Positions 25,111-34,447 of a stretch of DNA of 64,000 bases are shown here, one piece after another (positions within the stretch are counted from its first letter, which is position 1; each line of letters begins with the position of its first letter). Position numbers and translations under genes: made by a program. The notes under the pieces are model-generated. The model was given only the letters and a program-made list of their open reading frames with translations, did no database searches and was not told the DNA's origin. This DNA is from Vreelandella profundi (GTDB taxonomy: Bacteria > Pseudomonadota > Gammaproteobacteria > Pseudomonadales > Halomonadaceae): positions 3,162,001-3,226,000 of the forward strand of contig NZ_CP077941.1 of the NCBI RefSeq assembly GCF_019722725.1, given 5' to 3'.

Positions 25111-26268
25111 ATGCGCCGCTTGGTTATTAATCTGTTGTGCTGGATGAGCCTGTTAAGCGCTGCTGCTTGCTGGGCAGCCGACTCACAGTCGGACGCTTCT
25201 AAAGACTTTCCTAAAACACTGACTGACCTCGCCGGCCGTCAGGTGACGCTGTCAGCAGCGCCAACACGCTTGTTCCTTACCCAGCCACGCCAACTTTACG
25301 CCTTGGCAGCACTGCTAGATGACCCAACACCGCGCTTAGCGGGCTGGGCCTATCCGCTGTCGGTATTTGACTCCGCCATGGCTCAACGCTTTACCACCCA
25401 GTGGCCTGCGCTTGATCAACTGCCCGCTCTTTCAAGCGCGCCGACACCTCAGCTCGATAGCGAAGCGCTGCTTAATCTGGCCCCAGACTTAGTGCTGTTT
25501 GATCTCTCGCGCGCTAGCAGCTTCGAAGGTTCTCCGCTGGCGCAGCTACTAGACGAGCTAGGTATTGCCTATCTGTTTATCGACTTTAACCGCCACCCGC
25601 TGGAGAACACGCCCAAAAGCCTTGCGCTTTTAGGCGAGGCATTGAATGCGATGCCCCGGGCCGGCGCGATGATTGCCCTGATTGAACAACGCTTGGCACG
25701 TATCGACCAGGGCTTGGCAGATCTGACGCTGGCGGAACAGCCCCCCGACGCCCCCACCGTCCTAATCAATGTCGCCCCTGGAGTGAAAGTTGACTGCTGC
25801 CGTACCAATCTACGCACCGGGCTAGCCGACTTAGTGGCCCGAGCAGGTGGCGAGAATATCGCTGATGCATTAATCCCCGGCGCATCGGCAACGCTGAGCA
25901 ACGAGTGGGTGCTCAGCCACCCACCCGACGTCATCCTCAATACCGCGGGGCAGTGGGCAGCGAGTGATGGCGTGCGCGTTGGGCTTGATATCAGTGCTGA
26001 TGATATTAGCCAGGATTTGCGGCATCTAAGCCAATCGCTTCCCGGCTGGGAGCATCTTAACGCCGTTCAGAATGGACAGCTGTATGCGCTATGGCATGGT
26101 TTTCATCAGGGCCCCTTCGCCATTGTAGCGCTTGAACGTATCGTCCAATGGCTCTATCCCGAACACTTCACTGACCTGGATCCGGCCGCCACCTTCGATG
26201 CGCTACTGCCTATCACGCCAGCGCTAAGTCACGAGGATCACTTCTGGGGCGCACTCAACGCCCAATAA
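25111..26268 (+). CDS. Siderophore ABC transporter substrate-binding protein
   Basis: Periplasmic binding protein, 385 aa, class III fold. Signal peptide of ~23 residues (LLCWMSLLSAAACWAADS). The N-lobe contains TLTDLAGRQVTLSAAPTRLFL, followed by a helix-rich linker and a C-lobe with LSNEWVLSHPPDVILNTAGQWA (in part). It is longer than usual (~300 aa). Two adjacent Cys (VDCCRTN, about 230) are unusual. Third gene of the uptake operon. Confidence 0.85.
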   Translation: MRRLVINLLCWMSLLSAAACWAADSQSDASKDFPKTLTDLAGRQVTLSAAPTRLFLTQPRQLYALAALLDDPTPRLAGWAYPLSVFDSAMAQRFTTQWPALDQLPALSSAPTPQLDSEALLNLAPDLVLFDLSRASSFEGSPLAQLLDELGIAYLFIDFNRHPLENTPKSLALLGEALNAMPRAGAMIALIEQRLARIDQGLADLTLAEQPPDAPTVLINVAPGVKVDCCRTNLRTGLADLVARAGGENIADALIPGASATLSNEWVLSHPPDVILNTAGQWAASDGVRVGLDISADDISQDLRHLSQSLPGWEHLNAVQNGQLYALWHGFHQGPFAIVALERIVQWLYPEHFTDLDPAATFDALLPITPALSHEDHFWGALNAQ

Positions 26269-26315
26269 TCCTTGGCCCACCACCCACTCTGACAATAACA
26301 GGATCTGTATCAACC

Positions 26316-28469
26316 ATGCTCCGCTCCCGAACCTTTGCACTGTTTTCGCCACTGCTACTGCTGAACCCACTGCCCGATGTCTATGCACAACAGGTCTACG
26401 CGCAACAGGTCTACGCGCAACAGGTCTACGAACAACAGGCCAATGAGACCGCGCCAGAAACACTGGTCGTCACCTCAGATCGGCTCACTGACGTGGCACC
26501 GCAGAGCTATCGTGCTCAGCGCTCAAGCCTTGCCAGCAAACAGCCAGTCTCGTTTTTAGAAGAGGCCCGCGCCGTGGAGACCGTCACCGCCCAGGTGATG
26601 GCCGACCATGATATCGACAGCTTGGACGAAGCAATGGCGATGGTTGCAGGGGTGACCGAAGGCAATAATATGGGGGGCACCGAGGACGGCTATATCAAAC
26701 GCGGCTTCGGCAGCAACAGCGATGGTTCGATTCTGATCGACGGCATTCGCCAACCGCGCGGCACCTTTTCTATGGCGACGGTGGATCATGTCGAAGTGCT
26801 CAAGGGGCCCGCCTCGCTCTTTCAAGGCCAGCAAGACCCTGGCGGAGTGATCAACCTGGTCACCAAACGCCCTGAGTACGTGTGGCAGCGCGAGATCAGC
26901 GCCGAAGCCACCTCCCTGGGTGGCGGCAATGCCAGCGTTGATGTCACCGGGCCACTGGCGAATACCGGCCTGGCGTTCCGGTTTATTGTCCATCATGAAG
27001 ATGAAGACTCATCGCGCGTTTTTGGTAATGATCGACGCACGATTATTGCCCCTTCGCTGCGCTGGGAAGGCCGCGACAGCCGCGCGCAGATCGCGTATGA
27101 GTATCGCGACTACGACTTGGATCTGGATCGCGGCACGGTAATGATCGACGGAGAACCCGCCAAGGTACCTAGTAACCGCCGTTTCGACGAAGCCTGGTCA
27201 CGGGTCTTCGGTCACGACGAAGCCGTCACCGCCTGGTGGGAACAGGATATTAACCACGACTGGTCAACACGGCTCACCTACGGCTGGAACCGCCGGCAGT
27301 ACAACGACGGCCAACCGCGAGTACTCAGCGTTAACGAGCAGAGCGGTGCACTAACACGTCGTGCAGATGCGAATGAAGGTTATGACCGCCGCGTACAGTA
27401 CACCGCCTGGGATACTACCGGCACCGCCACTCTGGCAGGCATGCGCCATGATCTCACCGTGGGCATTGACCACGAACGCCGCCGCGACTATTTAGCAGAG
27501 GTATATCGCAGCGACTCCGTCACCGATCAAAATATATTCGACATTCGCTATGGTGGCCTGAACCTGGATAGCGATAGCCTTAACGCCTCACGCAGCAACC
27601 GCTTGGATGAGGTTAATACCACCGGCGTTTATCTCAATGATCGCTGGCACTTCAACGACCGCTGGACGCTGGGGTTAGGCGGACGCTATACCCACTACGA
27701 GCAGTTTGGGGGCCGTGGTCAGGACTTCATCACCGAGACGGATACCAGCGACGATATTTTCCTGCCCTCAGTCAGCCTGCTGCATCGCCTGACCCAGGAT
27801 ACGTCCGTTTATGCCAGCTACAGCGAAGCGTTTGTGCCCAATGGGGCAGACAGCGATACCGGACAGGCGCTGGCCCCTGAACACAGTATGGGCAGCGAAA
27901 TCGGCGTGAAGCACCTATGGAACGATCAGTTCTCGTTGGCCGTTGCGCTGTTCGATATCCGTAAGGAAAATGTTGCCGTCTCCGACAACGGTGTGACCCG
28001 CACGGTAGGCGAAGCGGGCTCACGGGGTGTGGAGCTAACGGTTTCAGGCCAGTTAACCGATCAACTTTCACTACTAGGCGCTTACGCCTATACCGACACC
28101 GAAGTACTCAAAGATACCCAAGACACCCAGGGCAACCGGCTGACCAACGCTGCACGCCACACCGTCAGCCTCTACTTGGCGCACGACTTAACAACCGCGC
28201 CTGGACTGGGCAACTGGCGCTTAGGTGGCGGGGTTCGCTATGTGGGTGAGCGTGAAGGTGATGCTGACAACAGCTTCCAACTAGACGCCTACACCGTCGC
28301 TGATGCGTTTATCGGCTGGGACACTCCGTGGCTAGGCGATAACCTGCACCTGCAAGTCAATGCCAAGAACCTGTTCGACACCACTTACTATCCTTCAAGC
28401 GGGGGCAACACACGGGTAGTGGTCGGCGACCCCCTAGAAGTCAGCCTACAGGCGTCGGTTAGGTTTTGA
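26316..28469 (+). CDS. TonB-dependent siderophore receptor
   Basis: Outer-membrane receptor, 717 aa. Signal peptide about 1-24; a VYAQQ tandem repeat straddles the predicted cleavage site; TonB-box-like ETLVVTS near 46-52; plug domain about 70-180 (LDEAMAMVAGV, IKRGFGSNSDGSILIDGIRQPRG, VEVLKGPASLFQGQQDPGGVINLVTKRP in successive blocks); 22-stranded barrel to a terminal Phe in SVRF. Family features (plug wording, C-terminal KNLFDTTYYPSSGG) indicate a ferric-siderophore receptor of FhuA/FpvA type; the ligand is unknown. Last gene of the operon that starts at 23.2 kb, 47 bases after the binding protein. Confidence 0.93.
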   Translation: MLRSRTFALFSPLLLLNPLPDVYAQQVYAQQVYAQQVYEQQANETAPETLVVTSDRLTDVAPQSYRAQRSSLASKQPVSFLEEARAVETVTAQVMADHDIDSLDEAMAMVAGVTEGNNMGGTEDGYIKRGFGSNSDGSILIDGIRQPRGTFSMATVDHVEVLKGPASLFQGQQDPGGVINLVTKRPEYVWQREISAEATSLGGGNASVDVTGPLANTGLAFRFIVHHEDEDSSRVFGNDRRTIIAPSLRWEGRDSRAQIAYEYRDYDLDLDRGTVMIDGEPAKVPSNRRFDEAWSRVFGHDEAVTAWWEQDINHDWSTRLTYGWNRRQYNDGQPRVLSVNEQSGALTRRADANEGYDRRVQYTAWDTTGTATLAGMRHDLTVGIDHERRRDYLAEVYRSDSVTDQNIFDIRYGGLNLDSDSLNASRSNRLDEVNTTGVYLNDRWHFNDRWTLGLGGRYTHYEQFGGRGQDFITETDTSDDIFLPSVSLLHRLTQDTSVYASYSEAFVPNGADSDTGQALAPEHSMGSEIGVKHLWNDQFSLAVALFDIRKENVAVSDNGVTRTVGEAGSRGVELTVSGQLTDQLSLLGAYAYTDTEVLKDTQDTQGNRLTNAARHTVSLYLAHDLTTAPGLGNWRLGGGVRYVGEREGDADNSFQLDAYTVADAFIGWDTPWLGDNLHLQVNAKNLFDTTYYPSSGGNTRVVVGDPLEVSLQASVRF
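26379..26438 (+). repeat. Four tandem 15-bp repeats encoding VYAQQ
   Basis: Units at 26379-26393, 26394-26408, 26409-26423 and 26424-26438 encode VYAQQ, VYAQQ, VYAQQ and VYEQQ. Units two and three are identical. Copy-number change would alter length at the signal-peptide junction of the receptor without shifting frame. Confidence 0.9.
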
Positions 28470-28602
28470 AGCCTGGGTAAATAATGGCTGATTTGGCACT
28501 ATGATTGCTTATACATTAAGGTTTAACGCTGTATACAGTTAGCGGTAACAGCTGATATGAAGCGTTAGCCGTTGTGCCTTCTCATTTTTCAAGGAGCTCG
28601 CT

Positions 28603-29823
28603 ATGTCCCGCCCTCTGACTACGCCTCTCAATATTCTCGTTATCGGTGCGGGCATTGGCGGGCTTAGCACCGCTCTCGCTTTCCAGCGGCAAGGGCATCA
28701 GGTCACGGTGGTTGAACGCGTAGCAACGATGAGGCCTGTAGGCGCTGCGCTTTCGATATGGTCTAACGGCGTGAAAGTCATGCATCAACTTGGCCTTGGT
28801 AACGCCATTGAAAGCTTAAGTGGCAACATCACCCAGATGCGCTATCTCACGCATGACGGTCAATCCTTAACCGATTTTAGCCTGGTACCGCTATTTGAAG
28901 AGATTGAGCAGCGTGCATGCCCTATTTCCCGCGCCGCCCTACAACAAATGCTGCTAGATGCGGTAGGCACCGAGCATGTGCAGTTTGGCCGCCGCTGTCA
29001 TGATTACACGCTAACGCAAGACGGTGTATCTGCGCATTTTGACGATGACGAAAGCCTGCACGCCGACTTATTAGTCGTCGCGGAAGGTACCCATTCAAAG
29101 CTACGCAGCAAAGTCGTGGGGCATCCCGTTGAGCGCCAATACGTGGGTTATGTGAACTGGAATGTACGCGTGCCCGTTGATGATGCCTTGGCACCGCAGA
29201 GTCACTGGGATCAGTATGTCGGCGACGCGAAGCGTGTCTCGTTTATGCCCATGGGTAACGGGGGCAATGCCGAAGGCGCGCAGGAATTCTATTGTTTTCT
29301 TGATGTGCCGCTCCCCGCAGGCACCACCAACGACCCCAGCCACTATCGCGATGAATTACGCGCACACTTTGCAGGCTGGGCTGCGCCGGTGCAGGCACTT
29401 ATTGAACGCTTCGACCCTGCGCGCATGGCGCGTGTGGAAATCTACGATATCCCCCCGCTTGATTCACTGACCGCACCGCGTGTTGCCCTTCTAGGGGATG
29501 CCGCTCATGGCATGGCACCCGACCTTGGCCAAGGCGGCTGCCAAGCCATGGAAGACGCCTGGGTGCTGGCTAACGTCGTGCAGCGAGCACTTGAAGAACA
29601 TGCCGATACCCCATCAGCCATTGCCAGCGCCTTGAAGCAGTACGACGTACAACGCGTTAGCCGAGTGGGTGAGATCGTCCAGCGCGCCCGCAAGCGCGCG
29701 GAGATGATTCATGGGCACGACGCCGCCCAAACGCAAGCCTGGTACGACGAACTCAAGCACGAGGATGGTCAAGCCATTCTTAAAGGGTTGAAGACAACGG
29801 TTACCAGCGGGCCACTTGGCTAG
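28603..29823 (+). CDS. hpxO: FAD-dependent urate hydroxylase (HpxO-like monooxygenase)
   Basis: Class A flavin monooxygenase, 406 aa, predicted to oxidise urate to 5-hydroxyisourate with NADH and O2. FAD-binding GxGxxG is VIGAGIGGLS near 14-23; DG motif around EGTHSKLRSKV near 154-164; FAD/NADH motif LLGDAAHGMAPDLGQGGCQAMEDA near 293-316 (in blocks). HpxO-type wording is extensive: PVGAALSIWSNGVKVM, GYVNWNVRV, FDVPLP equivalents, RKRAEMIHG and the terminal SGPLG. A good AAGGAG ribosome site. No transthyretin-like hydrolase or OHCU decarboxylase is nearby, so urate as substrate stays an inference. Confidence 0.8.
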   Translation: MSRPLTTPLNILVIGAGIGGLSTALAFQRQGHQVTVVERVATMRPVGAALSIWSNGVKVMHQLGLGNAIESLSGNITQMRYLTHDGQSLTDFSLVPLFEEIEQRACPISRAALQQMLLDAVGTEHVQFGRRCHDYTLTQDGVSAHFDDDESLHADLLVVAEGTHSKLRSKVVGHPVERQYVGYVNWNVRVPVDDALAPQSHWDQYVGDAKRVSFMPMGNGGNAEGAQEFYCFLDVPLPAGTTNDPSHYRDELRAHFAGWAAPVQALIERFDPARMARVEIYDIPPLDSLTAPRVALLGDAAHGMAPDLGQGGCQAMEDAWVLANVVQRALEEHADTPSAIASALKQYDVQRVSRVGEIVQRARKRAEMIHGHDAAQTQAWYDELKHEDGQAILKGLKTTVTSGPLG

Positions 29824-29921
29824 TGCAATGCTAACGTTCAATAGGTGCTGGCTTGCCATCAGCGCTTAGATAGGTACCGGTCGTCTGACTAACCGACTTT
29901 ATCCTCTTAGGAGATATACCC

Positions 29922-30548
29922 ATGCCACTTTCTACCTGGCTGCTGTTTGTTGCCATGGCGCTGGTCAGCATTGCGAGCCCTGGGCCCGCTTTTTTAGTCG
30001 CGGTGCGTAATGGCATGGCCGGTGGAACTAAGCGTGTCGCGCTTTCCTCGCTGGGGAATATCATTGGTCTGCTAATGCTGGCAAGCGCAGCCGTGTTGGG
30101 GTTAGGCGTGATATTAAACGCCTCAGAAATGCTGTTTAGTCTGCTGAAGTTTGGCGGCGCTGCTTACTTAATATATCTGGGCATTCGCCAGTGGCGCAGC
30201 CAACGCTCACTGGCGGTACCGTCCACCGCTGCCAAGCCCACTCCCCAATGGCGCATTTTCAGCGAAGGCCTGCTGGTCGCCATGAGCAACCCAAAAGCGA
30301 TCCTGTTTTTCACCGCTTTGTTTCCACAGTTCTTAGATACACAGCGCGCACTGCTTCCACAATTTTCCATGATGGTATGCACCTTTATGGTGCTTTCATT
30401 CGCCACCTTAATGGCCTACGGCGGGCTCTCGAAACATCTCACTCGCTGGCTGAGCAATACACGCCGCGTAAAGTGGGTCAATCGCATCATGGGCAGTGCT
30501 TTTATCGGTTTAGGCGTATCGATTTTACGTATGCGCCAGCCCATCTAA
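29922..30548 (+). CDS. LysE/RhtB-family exporter
   Basis: Amino-acid or metabolite efflux protein, 208 aa, about six hydrophobic helices. The LysE signature appears as SIASPGPAFLVAVRNGMAGG near 17-36, FGGAAYLIYLGIRQWRS near 75-91 and the NPKAILFFTALFPQF block near 122-136. Strong ribosome site (TTAGGAGATA). Exported substrate unknown. Convergent with the RutR-like regulator. A second, unrelated copy of the family is carried by the cassette array at 42.0-42.6 kb. Confidence 0.88.
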   Translation: MPLSTWLLFVAMALVSIASPGPAFLVAVRNGMAGGTKRVALSSLGNIIGLLMLASAAVLGLGVILNASEMLFSLLKFGGAAYLIYLGIRQWRSQRSLAVPSTAAKPTPQWRIFSEGLLVAMSNPKAILFFTALFPQFLDTQRALLPQFSMMVCTFMVLSFATLMAYGGLSKHLTRWLSNTRRVKWVNRIMGSAFIGLGVSILRMRQPI

Positions 30549-30562
30549 TCGCCGGCCAATAC

Positions 30563-31183
30563 TCATACCGTCAGCCCAATCCCTCTTAAAATCATCGTAG
30601 TCACTGACTGCACGGCTTTTTCAAACTGCAGGTCGTCTAGCGGTTGGTCATCGTTGAGTAGGTAGATTTGGTAGTCAAAGTCGGCGTAGTGCTGAGTGGA
30701 CGCCCAGATCATATAGAGTAGATAGGAAGGCTCGACAGGGTGGATCTGGCCTGACGCGACCCACTCACTAATTTTCGACTCTTTGAGCTTTGCCCATTCG
30801 TAAAGGTTGTCGCGCAGGCGCTCTTTAAGGATCGGTGCGCCCTGCATGACTTCGGCCGCCCATACTTTGGAGCCGTGGGCGCGATTGCGGGAGTGGGTCA
30901 TCTTGGCGCGAATGTAAGTAGAAAGCACCACGCGAGGATCATCGTAGAGTTCAAAGCAGAGCGCATCCTGCTTCCATATTTCCAGCAGCTCTAGCAATAC
31001 CTCCTGGTAAAGCGCTTTTTTAGTGGCGAAGTAGTAGTGCACGTTGGACTTGGGAATATCAGCCAGCTGTGCGATTTCTCCCATGGAGGCACCGGCATAG
31101 CCTTTTTCAGCGAACAGTTGCTCCGCGGCCTGGAGAATCTTCTTAACGTTGGTCTGGCGAATTTCGTCCTGGGTTCTTGCCAC
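30563..31183 (-). CDS. TetR-family regulator, RutR-like
   Basis: Repressor of about 206 aa from the GTG at 31183 (AAGGGACGAG upstream); an earlier GTG at 31216 would add 11 residues. HTH at the N-terminus (LFAEKGYAGASMGEIAQLADIPKSNVHYYFATKKALY in blocks). The C-terminal part fits the RutR-type ligand domain (PSYLLYMIWASTQHYADFDYQI). It sits beside beta-alanine catabolic genes, so control by a pyrimidine is likely; in E. coli RutR binds uracil/thymine and TTGACCA-N2-TGGTCAA. It is separated by 91 bases from the dehydrogenase gene transcribed in the same direction. Confidence 0.8.
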   Translation of the reverse strand: MARTQDEIRQTNVKKILQAAEQLFAEKGYAGASMGEIAQLADIPKSNVHYYFATKKALYQEVLLELLEIWKQDALCFELYDDPRVVLSTYIRAKMTHSRNRAHGSKVWAAEVMQGAPILKERLRDNLYEWAKLKESKISEWVASGQIHPVEPSYLLYMIWASTQHYADFDYQIYLLNDDQPLDDLQFEKAVQSVTTMILRGIGLTV

Positions 31184-31274
31184 GCTGCACTCGTCCCTTA
31201 CGTCGAAGATAGGCACAAAAAAGCACCGCCGGAGAGCGGCGGTGCTGAGAAGATCTCCTATTTACGCTATAACG

Positions 31275-32771
31275 TCAACTCTGATTGGCGGGGAATGAGA
31301 ACTCCGCTCGCGTCGCTTCGCTAACGGAAGGCCAGCGTTGAGAAACGGCTTTTCGACGCGTGTAAAAGCGTACTGAGTCAGGCCCATAGGCGTGAAGATC
31401 GCCAAATAGCGAGCGCTTCCAGCCACCAAAGCTATGGTAAGCCACCGGTACAGGCAGCGGGACGTTAACACCGACCATGCCCACCTCAATACCGTCGGTA
31501 AAGCGTCGTGCGGCTTCACCGTCGCGGGTAAACAGGCAGGTACCGTTGCCGTATTCATGGTCATTAATTAGCTGCATGGCATCATCTAGGCTACCGACCC
31601 GCATGACGCAAAGCACTGGCCCGAAGATCTCTTCCTGATAAATACGCATATCAGCCGTGACATTATCGAACAGGCAGCCGCCAACAAAATATCCCTGTTC
31701 ATGGCCTGATATCGTTAGGTCACGCCCATCAGCTACCAGCGTTGCACCTGATTTTACGCCCTCGTCGATAAAGCCCAGCACTTTGTCACGATGCTCTGCA
31801 GTCACTAGCGGGCCCATATCCAGCCCTTTCTCAGTGCCGGGGCCAATCTTCAGCTGCGCGATTTTTGGCAGCATGGTTTCGACCAAACGATTAGCCGTTT
31901 CATCACCAACACATACGGCAACTGAGATCGCCATGCAACGCTCGCCGCAGCTACCGTAAGCCGCGCCCATTAACGTATTAGCGGCGTTTTCCAAATCGGC
32001 ATCGGGCAACACGACGGCATGATTTTTCGCACCGCCCAGCGCTTGAACGCGTTTACCAGCGGCCGCGCCACGGGTGTAAATAGCCTCAGCCACCGGCGTC
32101 GAACCCACAAACGAAATAGCCTTCACGGCCTTAGCATCCAAGAGCGTTTCCACCGCTTCGCGACCACCGTGAATCACGCTCATCACGCCTTTCGGTAGCC
32201 CTGCTTCTTGAAGCAGTTCAGCCACGGCCATTGAGGAAGATGGGTCTTTTTCCGACGGTTTGAGAATGAAGCAGTTGCCACAGGCAATTGCCATCGGATA
32301 CATCCATAGCGGCACCATGGCCGGGAAGTTAAACGGGGTGATACCCGCAACGACGCCCAACGGTTGGAAATTAGACCACGCATCGATGCCAGGCCCTGCG
32401 TTGTGGGAATACTCACCTTTTAACAGTTCAGGCACGCCGCAGGCGTACTCAACGTTTTCAATGCCACGTTTGAGTTCACCCATGGCATCTTCTGGCGTTT
32501 TGCCGTGCTCTTCGCTAACCAATTGCACGATGCGGTCGGCGTGCTCTTCGAGCAGTTGCTTAAAGCGGTACATAACTTGCGCGCGCTTGGCCGGTGGCGT
32601 ATCACGCCAGGCGGGAAACGCTGCCTGAGCGGCATCAATGGCCTTTTCAACATCGGCTGCAGAGCCGTCAGACACTTGGCGAATGACAGCTCCCGTTGAA
32701 GGATTGGTAACGTCCAGCGTGCGCTGGCCCTTCACTAACTCACCGTTAATCAGGTGGGAAATAACGCTCAT
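31275..32771 (-). CDS. mmsA: CoA-acylating (methyl)malonate-semialdehyde dehydrogenase
   Basis: Aldehyde dehydrogenase of 498 aa. In this context it should convert malonate semialdehyde (from beta-alanine) to acetyl-CoA, and methylmalonate semialdehyde (from thymine) to propionyl-CoA. NAD-binding and catalytic segments: ITPFNFPAMVPLWM near 140, FVGSTPVAEAIY, LGGAKNHAVVLPDADL (the usual ELGG Glu replaced by AlaLeuGlyGly, typical of MMSDH) and catalytic Cys in YGSCGERCMAIS near 285. C-terminal SFGGWKRSLFGD. Transcribed after the aminotransferase gene, 36 bases apart. Confidence 0.92.
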   Translation of the reverse strand: MSVISHLINGELVKGQRTLDVTNPSTGAVIRQVSDGSAADVEKAIDAAQAAFPAWRDTPPAKRAQVMYRFKQLLEEHADRIVQLVSEEHGKTPEDAMGELKRGIENVEYACGVPELLKGEYSHNAGPGIDAWSNFQPLGVVAGITPFNFPAMVPLWMYPMAIACGNCFILKPSEKDPSSSMAVAELLQEAGLPKGVMSVIHGGREAVETLLDAKAVKAISFVGSTPVAEAIYTRGAAAGKRVQALGGAKNHAVVLPDADLENAANTLMGAAYGSCGERCMAISVAVCVGDETANRLVETMLPKIAQLKIGPGTEKGLDMGPLVTAEHRDKVLGFIDEGVKSGATLVADGRDLTISGHEQGYFVGGCLFDNVTADMRIYQEEIFGPVLCVMRVGSLDDAMQLINDHEYGNGTCLFTRDGEAARRFTDGIEVGMVGVNVPLPVPVAYHSFGGWKRSLFGDLHAYGPDSVRFYTRRKAVSQRWPSVSEATRAEFSFPANQS

Positions 32772-32807
32772 TTTTATACTCCGAAATCGGTTTTATCAAA
32801 AAATAGG

Positions 32808-34217
32808 CTATGCCAACGAATCCAGGGTGGTCGCAACGGCGTCGAACAGGCGCTCTAGCTCGGCATCAGTGGTGCCAAAGGGAGGGCCAAATTGCAGCGT
32901 ATCGCCGCCATAACGCACGTAAAAACCTGCCTTCCAAAGTGCCATATGCGCATCGCGCGGTCGAATCGTTGGGTCACCGTCACGAGGCGTTAGCTGGATC
33001 GCCCCGGCTAAGCCGTAATTGCGGATATCGACAACGTGGTTGCGGCCCTTGAGAGCATGCAATTTCTGCTCAAAAGTGGGCGCAATGGCGCTAACCTGGG
33101 CAGGGAAATTTTCACGCTCCATTAAATCAAGTGCGGCTAGCGCCGCCGCACAGGCCACCGGGTGAGCGCTGTAAGTGTAGCCGTGCGTAAACTCAACGGC
33201 ATGTTGCGGCCCACCCACGTGCATAAAGGTGTCAAAAATCTCGCGTGATGCGATCACTGCACCCATGGGCACAGCGCCGTTAGTGATCTGTTTAGCGACG
33301 TTCATGATATCTGGCGTCACGCCAAAGGCCTGGGCACCGGTGGTCGCACCGCTACGCCCAAAGGCGGTAATCACTTCGTCAAAAATCAGCAGAATATCGT
33401 TAGCGGTGCAGATCTTGCGCAAACGATCCAGGTAGCCTTTGGGTGGCACAATTACGCCCGCCGAGCCGGACATGGGCTCAACAATCACCGCCGCAATCGT
33501 CGAGGCGTCGTGTAGGGCTATTTGATCGAGCAGCGCATCGGCAAGCTCAGCCCCCGTTTCTGCTTGGCCACGGGTGTAGGCGTGGCCCGCTTGCAGCGTG
33601 TGCGGCAGATGTGTGACATCCATCAACTGTCCGTAGTGCTTTCGATTGCCACCGATACCGCCAAGGCTTGTGCCACCGATATTAACGCCGTGATAGCCCT
33701 TAGCTCGGCCAATCAGGCGCGTTTTCTCAGGCTTGCCTTTAAGCCGCCAATAGGCTTTGGCCATCTTGACCGAGGTATCGGCCGCCTCGGAGCCAGAGTT
33801 GGTAAAAAACACGTGATCAAGCCCGGTAGGCATAAGGCTGGCGACTTTTTCCGCTAGTTTAAACGCCAGCGGGTGGCCAAGTTGAAAGCCTGGGGCAAAG
33901 TCGAGAGTGCCTAGCTGTGCCGCGACGGCTTTTTGAATTTCTTCACGATTATGGCCCGCGCCGCAGGTCCATAGCCCTGACAGCGAATCGAATAATTTGC
34001 GGCCTTGGTCATCGATGTAATAACGCCCTTCCGCCCCCGTGATAATGCGTGGGTTAGCGTGAAAATCACGGTTCGCGCTGAACGGCATCCAGAAATGCTG
34101 GTTAAGCGCACTGTTTGAGGCGCCCTGCTCTGACGGGAGTTCTGAAGAGTGCTCTGAAGGCAGTTCTGAAGAATACTCTGAAATTTGCGGTGTCGTTTTG
34201 CTTTTTATTCCAAACAT
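32808..34217 (-). CDS. Beta-alanine (omega-amino acid):pyruvate aminotransferase
   Basis: Class III PLP aminotransferase, 469 aa from the ATG at 34217, supported by GGAGCTGG nine bases upstream; an in-frame Met 13 codons earlier lacks one. Family phrases: HFWMPFSANRDF, LSGLWTCGAGHNR, TNSGSEAADTSVKMA, GYHGVNIGGTSLGGIGGNRK (in blocks), VEPMSGSAGVIVPPKGYL, FDEVITAFGR and the PLP-Lys in NVAKQITNGAVPMGAV. It turns beta-alanine into malonate semialdehyde. The N-terminus has a duplicated 8-residue unit (SSELPSE twice) before the conserved core, which is odd for this family. Divergent from the amidohydrolase gene that makes beta-alanine. Confidence 0.9.
   Translation of the reverse strand: MFGIKSKTTPQISEYSSELPSEHSSELPSEQGASNSALNQHFWMPFSANRDFHANPRIITGAEGRYYIDDQGRKLFDSLSGLWTCGAGHNREEIQKAVAAQLGTLDFAPGFQLGHPLAFKLAEKVASLMPTGLDHVFFTNSGSEAADTSVKMAKAYWRLKGKPEKTRLIGRAKGYHGVNIGGTSLGGIGGNRKHYGQLMDVTHLPHTLQAGHAYTRGQAETGAELADALLDQIALHDASTIAAVIVEPMSGSAGVIVPPKGYLDRLRKICTANDILLIFDEVITAFGRSGATTGAQAFGVTPDIMNVAKQITNGAVPMGAVIASREIFDTFMHVGGPQHAVEFTHGYTYSAHPVACAAALAALDLMERENFPAQVSAIAPTFEQKLHALKGRNHVVDIRNYGLAGAIQLTPRDGDPTIRPRDAHMALWKAGFYVRYGGDTLQFGPPFGTTDAELERLFDAVATTLDSLA
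34126..34179 (-). repeat. 24-bp tandem duplication in the aminotransferase N-terminus
   Basis: Coding-strand units encode EYSSELPS then EHSSELPS, followed by EQG. The two copies differ at a few third positions. It precedes the conserved aminotransferase fold. Confidence 0.7.
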
Positions 34218-34351
34218 GGTGTCCAGCTCCATCACATTAAGACGTTGCCTGAGCATGCGCCACTGACCATGTTTATAAAATTACGCGTTCCTGTTGTTCA
34301 CGTTAGGGAATCTATACGTAACAACCGATTGTTTATCTCTACGCTGGCATG

Positions 34352-34387
34352 TAGTGAAGCAATAAAACATATAGTGAAGTAATAAAA
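34352..34387. promoter_or_regulatory. Direct repeat in the divergent promoter of beta-alanine genes
   Basis: TAGTGAAG(C/T)AATAAAA occurs at 34352-34367 and 34372-34387, 20 bases apart (about two helical turns), upstream of the amidohydrolase gene. A separate TGACCA at 34264-34269, near the aminotransferase start, matches half of a RutR operator. Confidence 0.4.
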
Positions 34388-34447
34388 ATAGATTATTAAT
34401 AAAAAGTGCCGCCAGCCGTATCTGTGCTAACTCATAAAGGAATGCCC

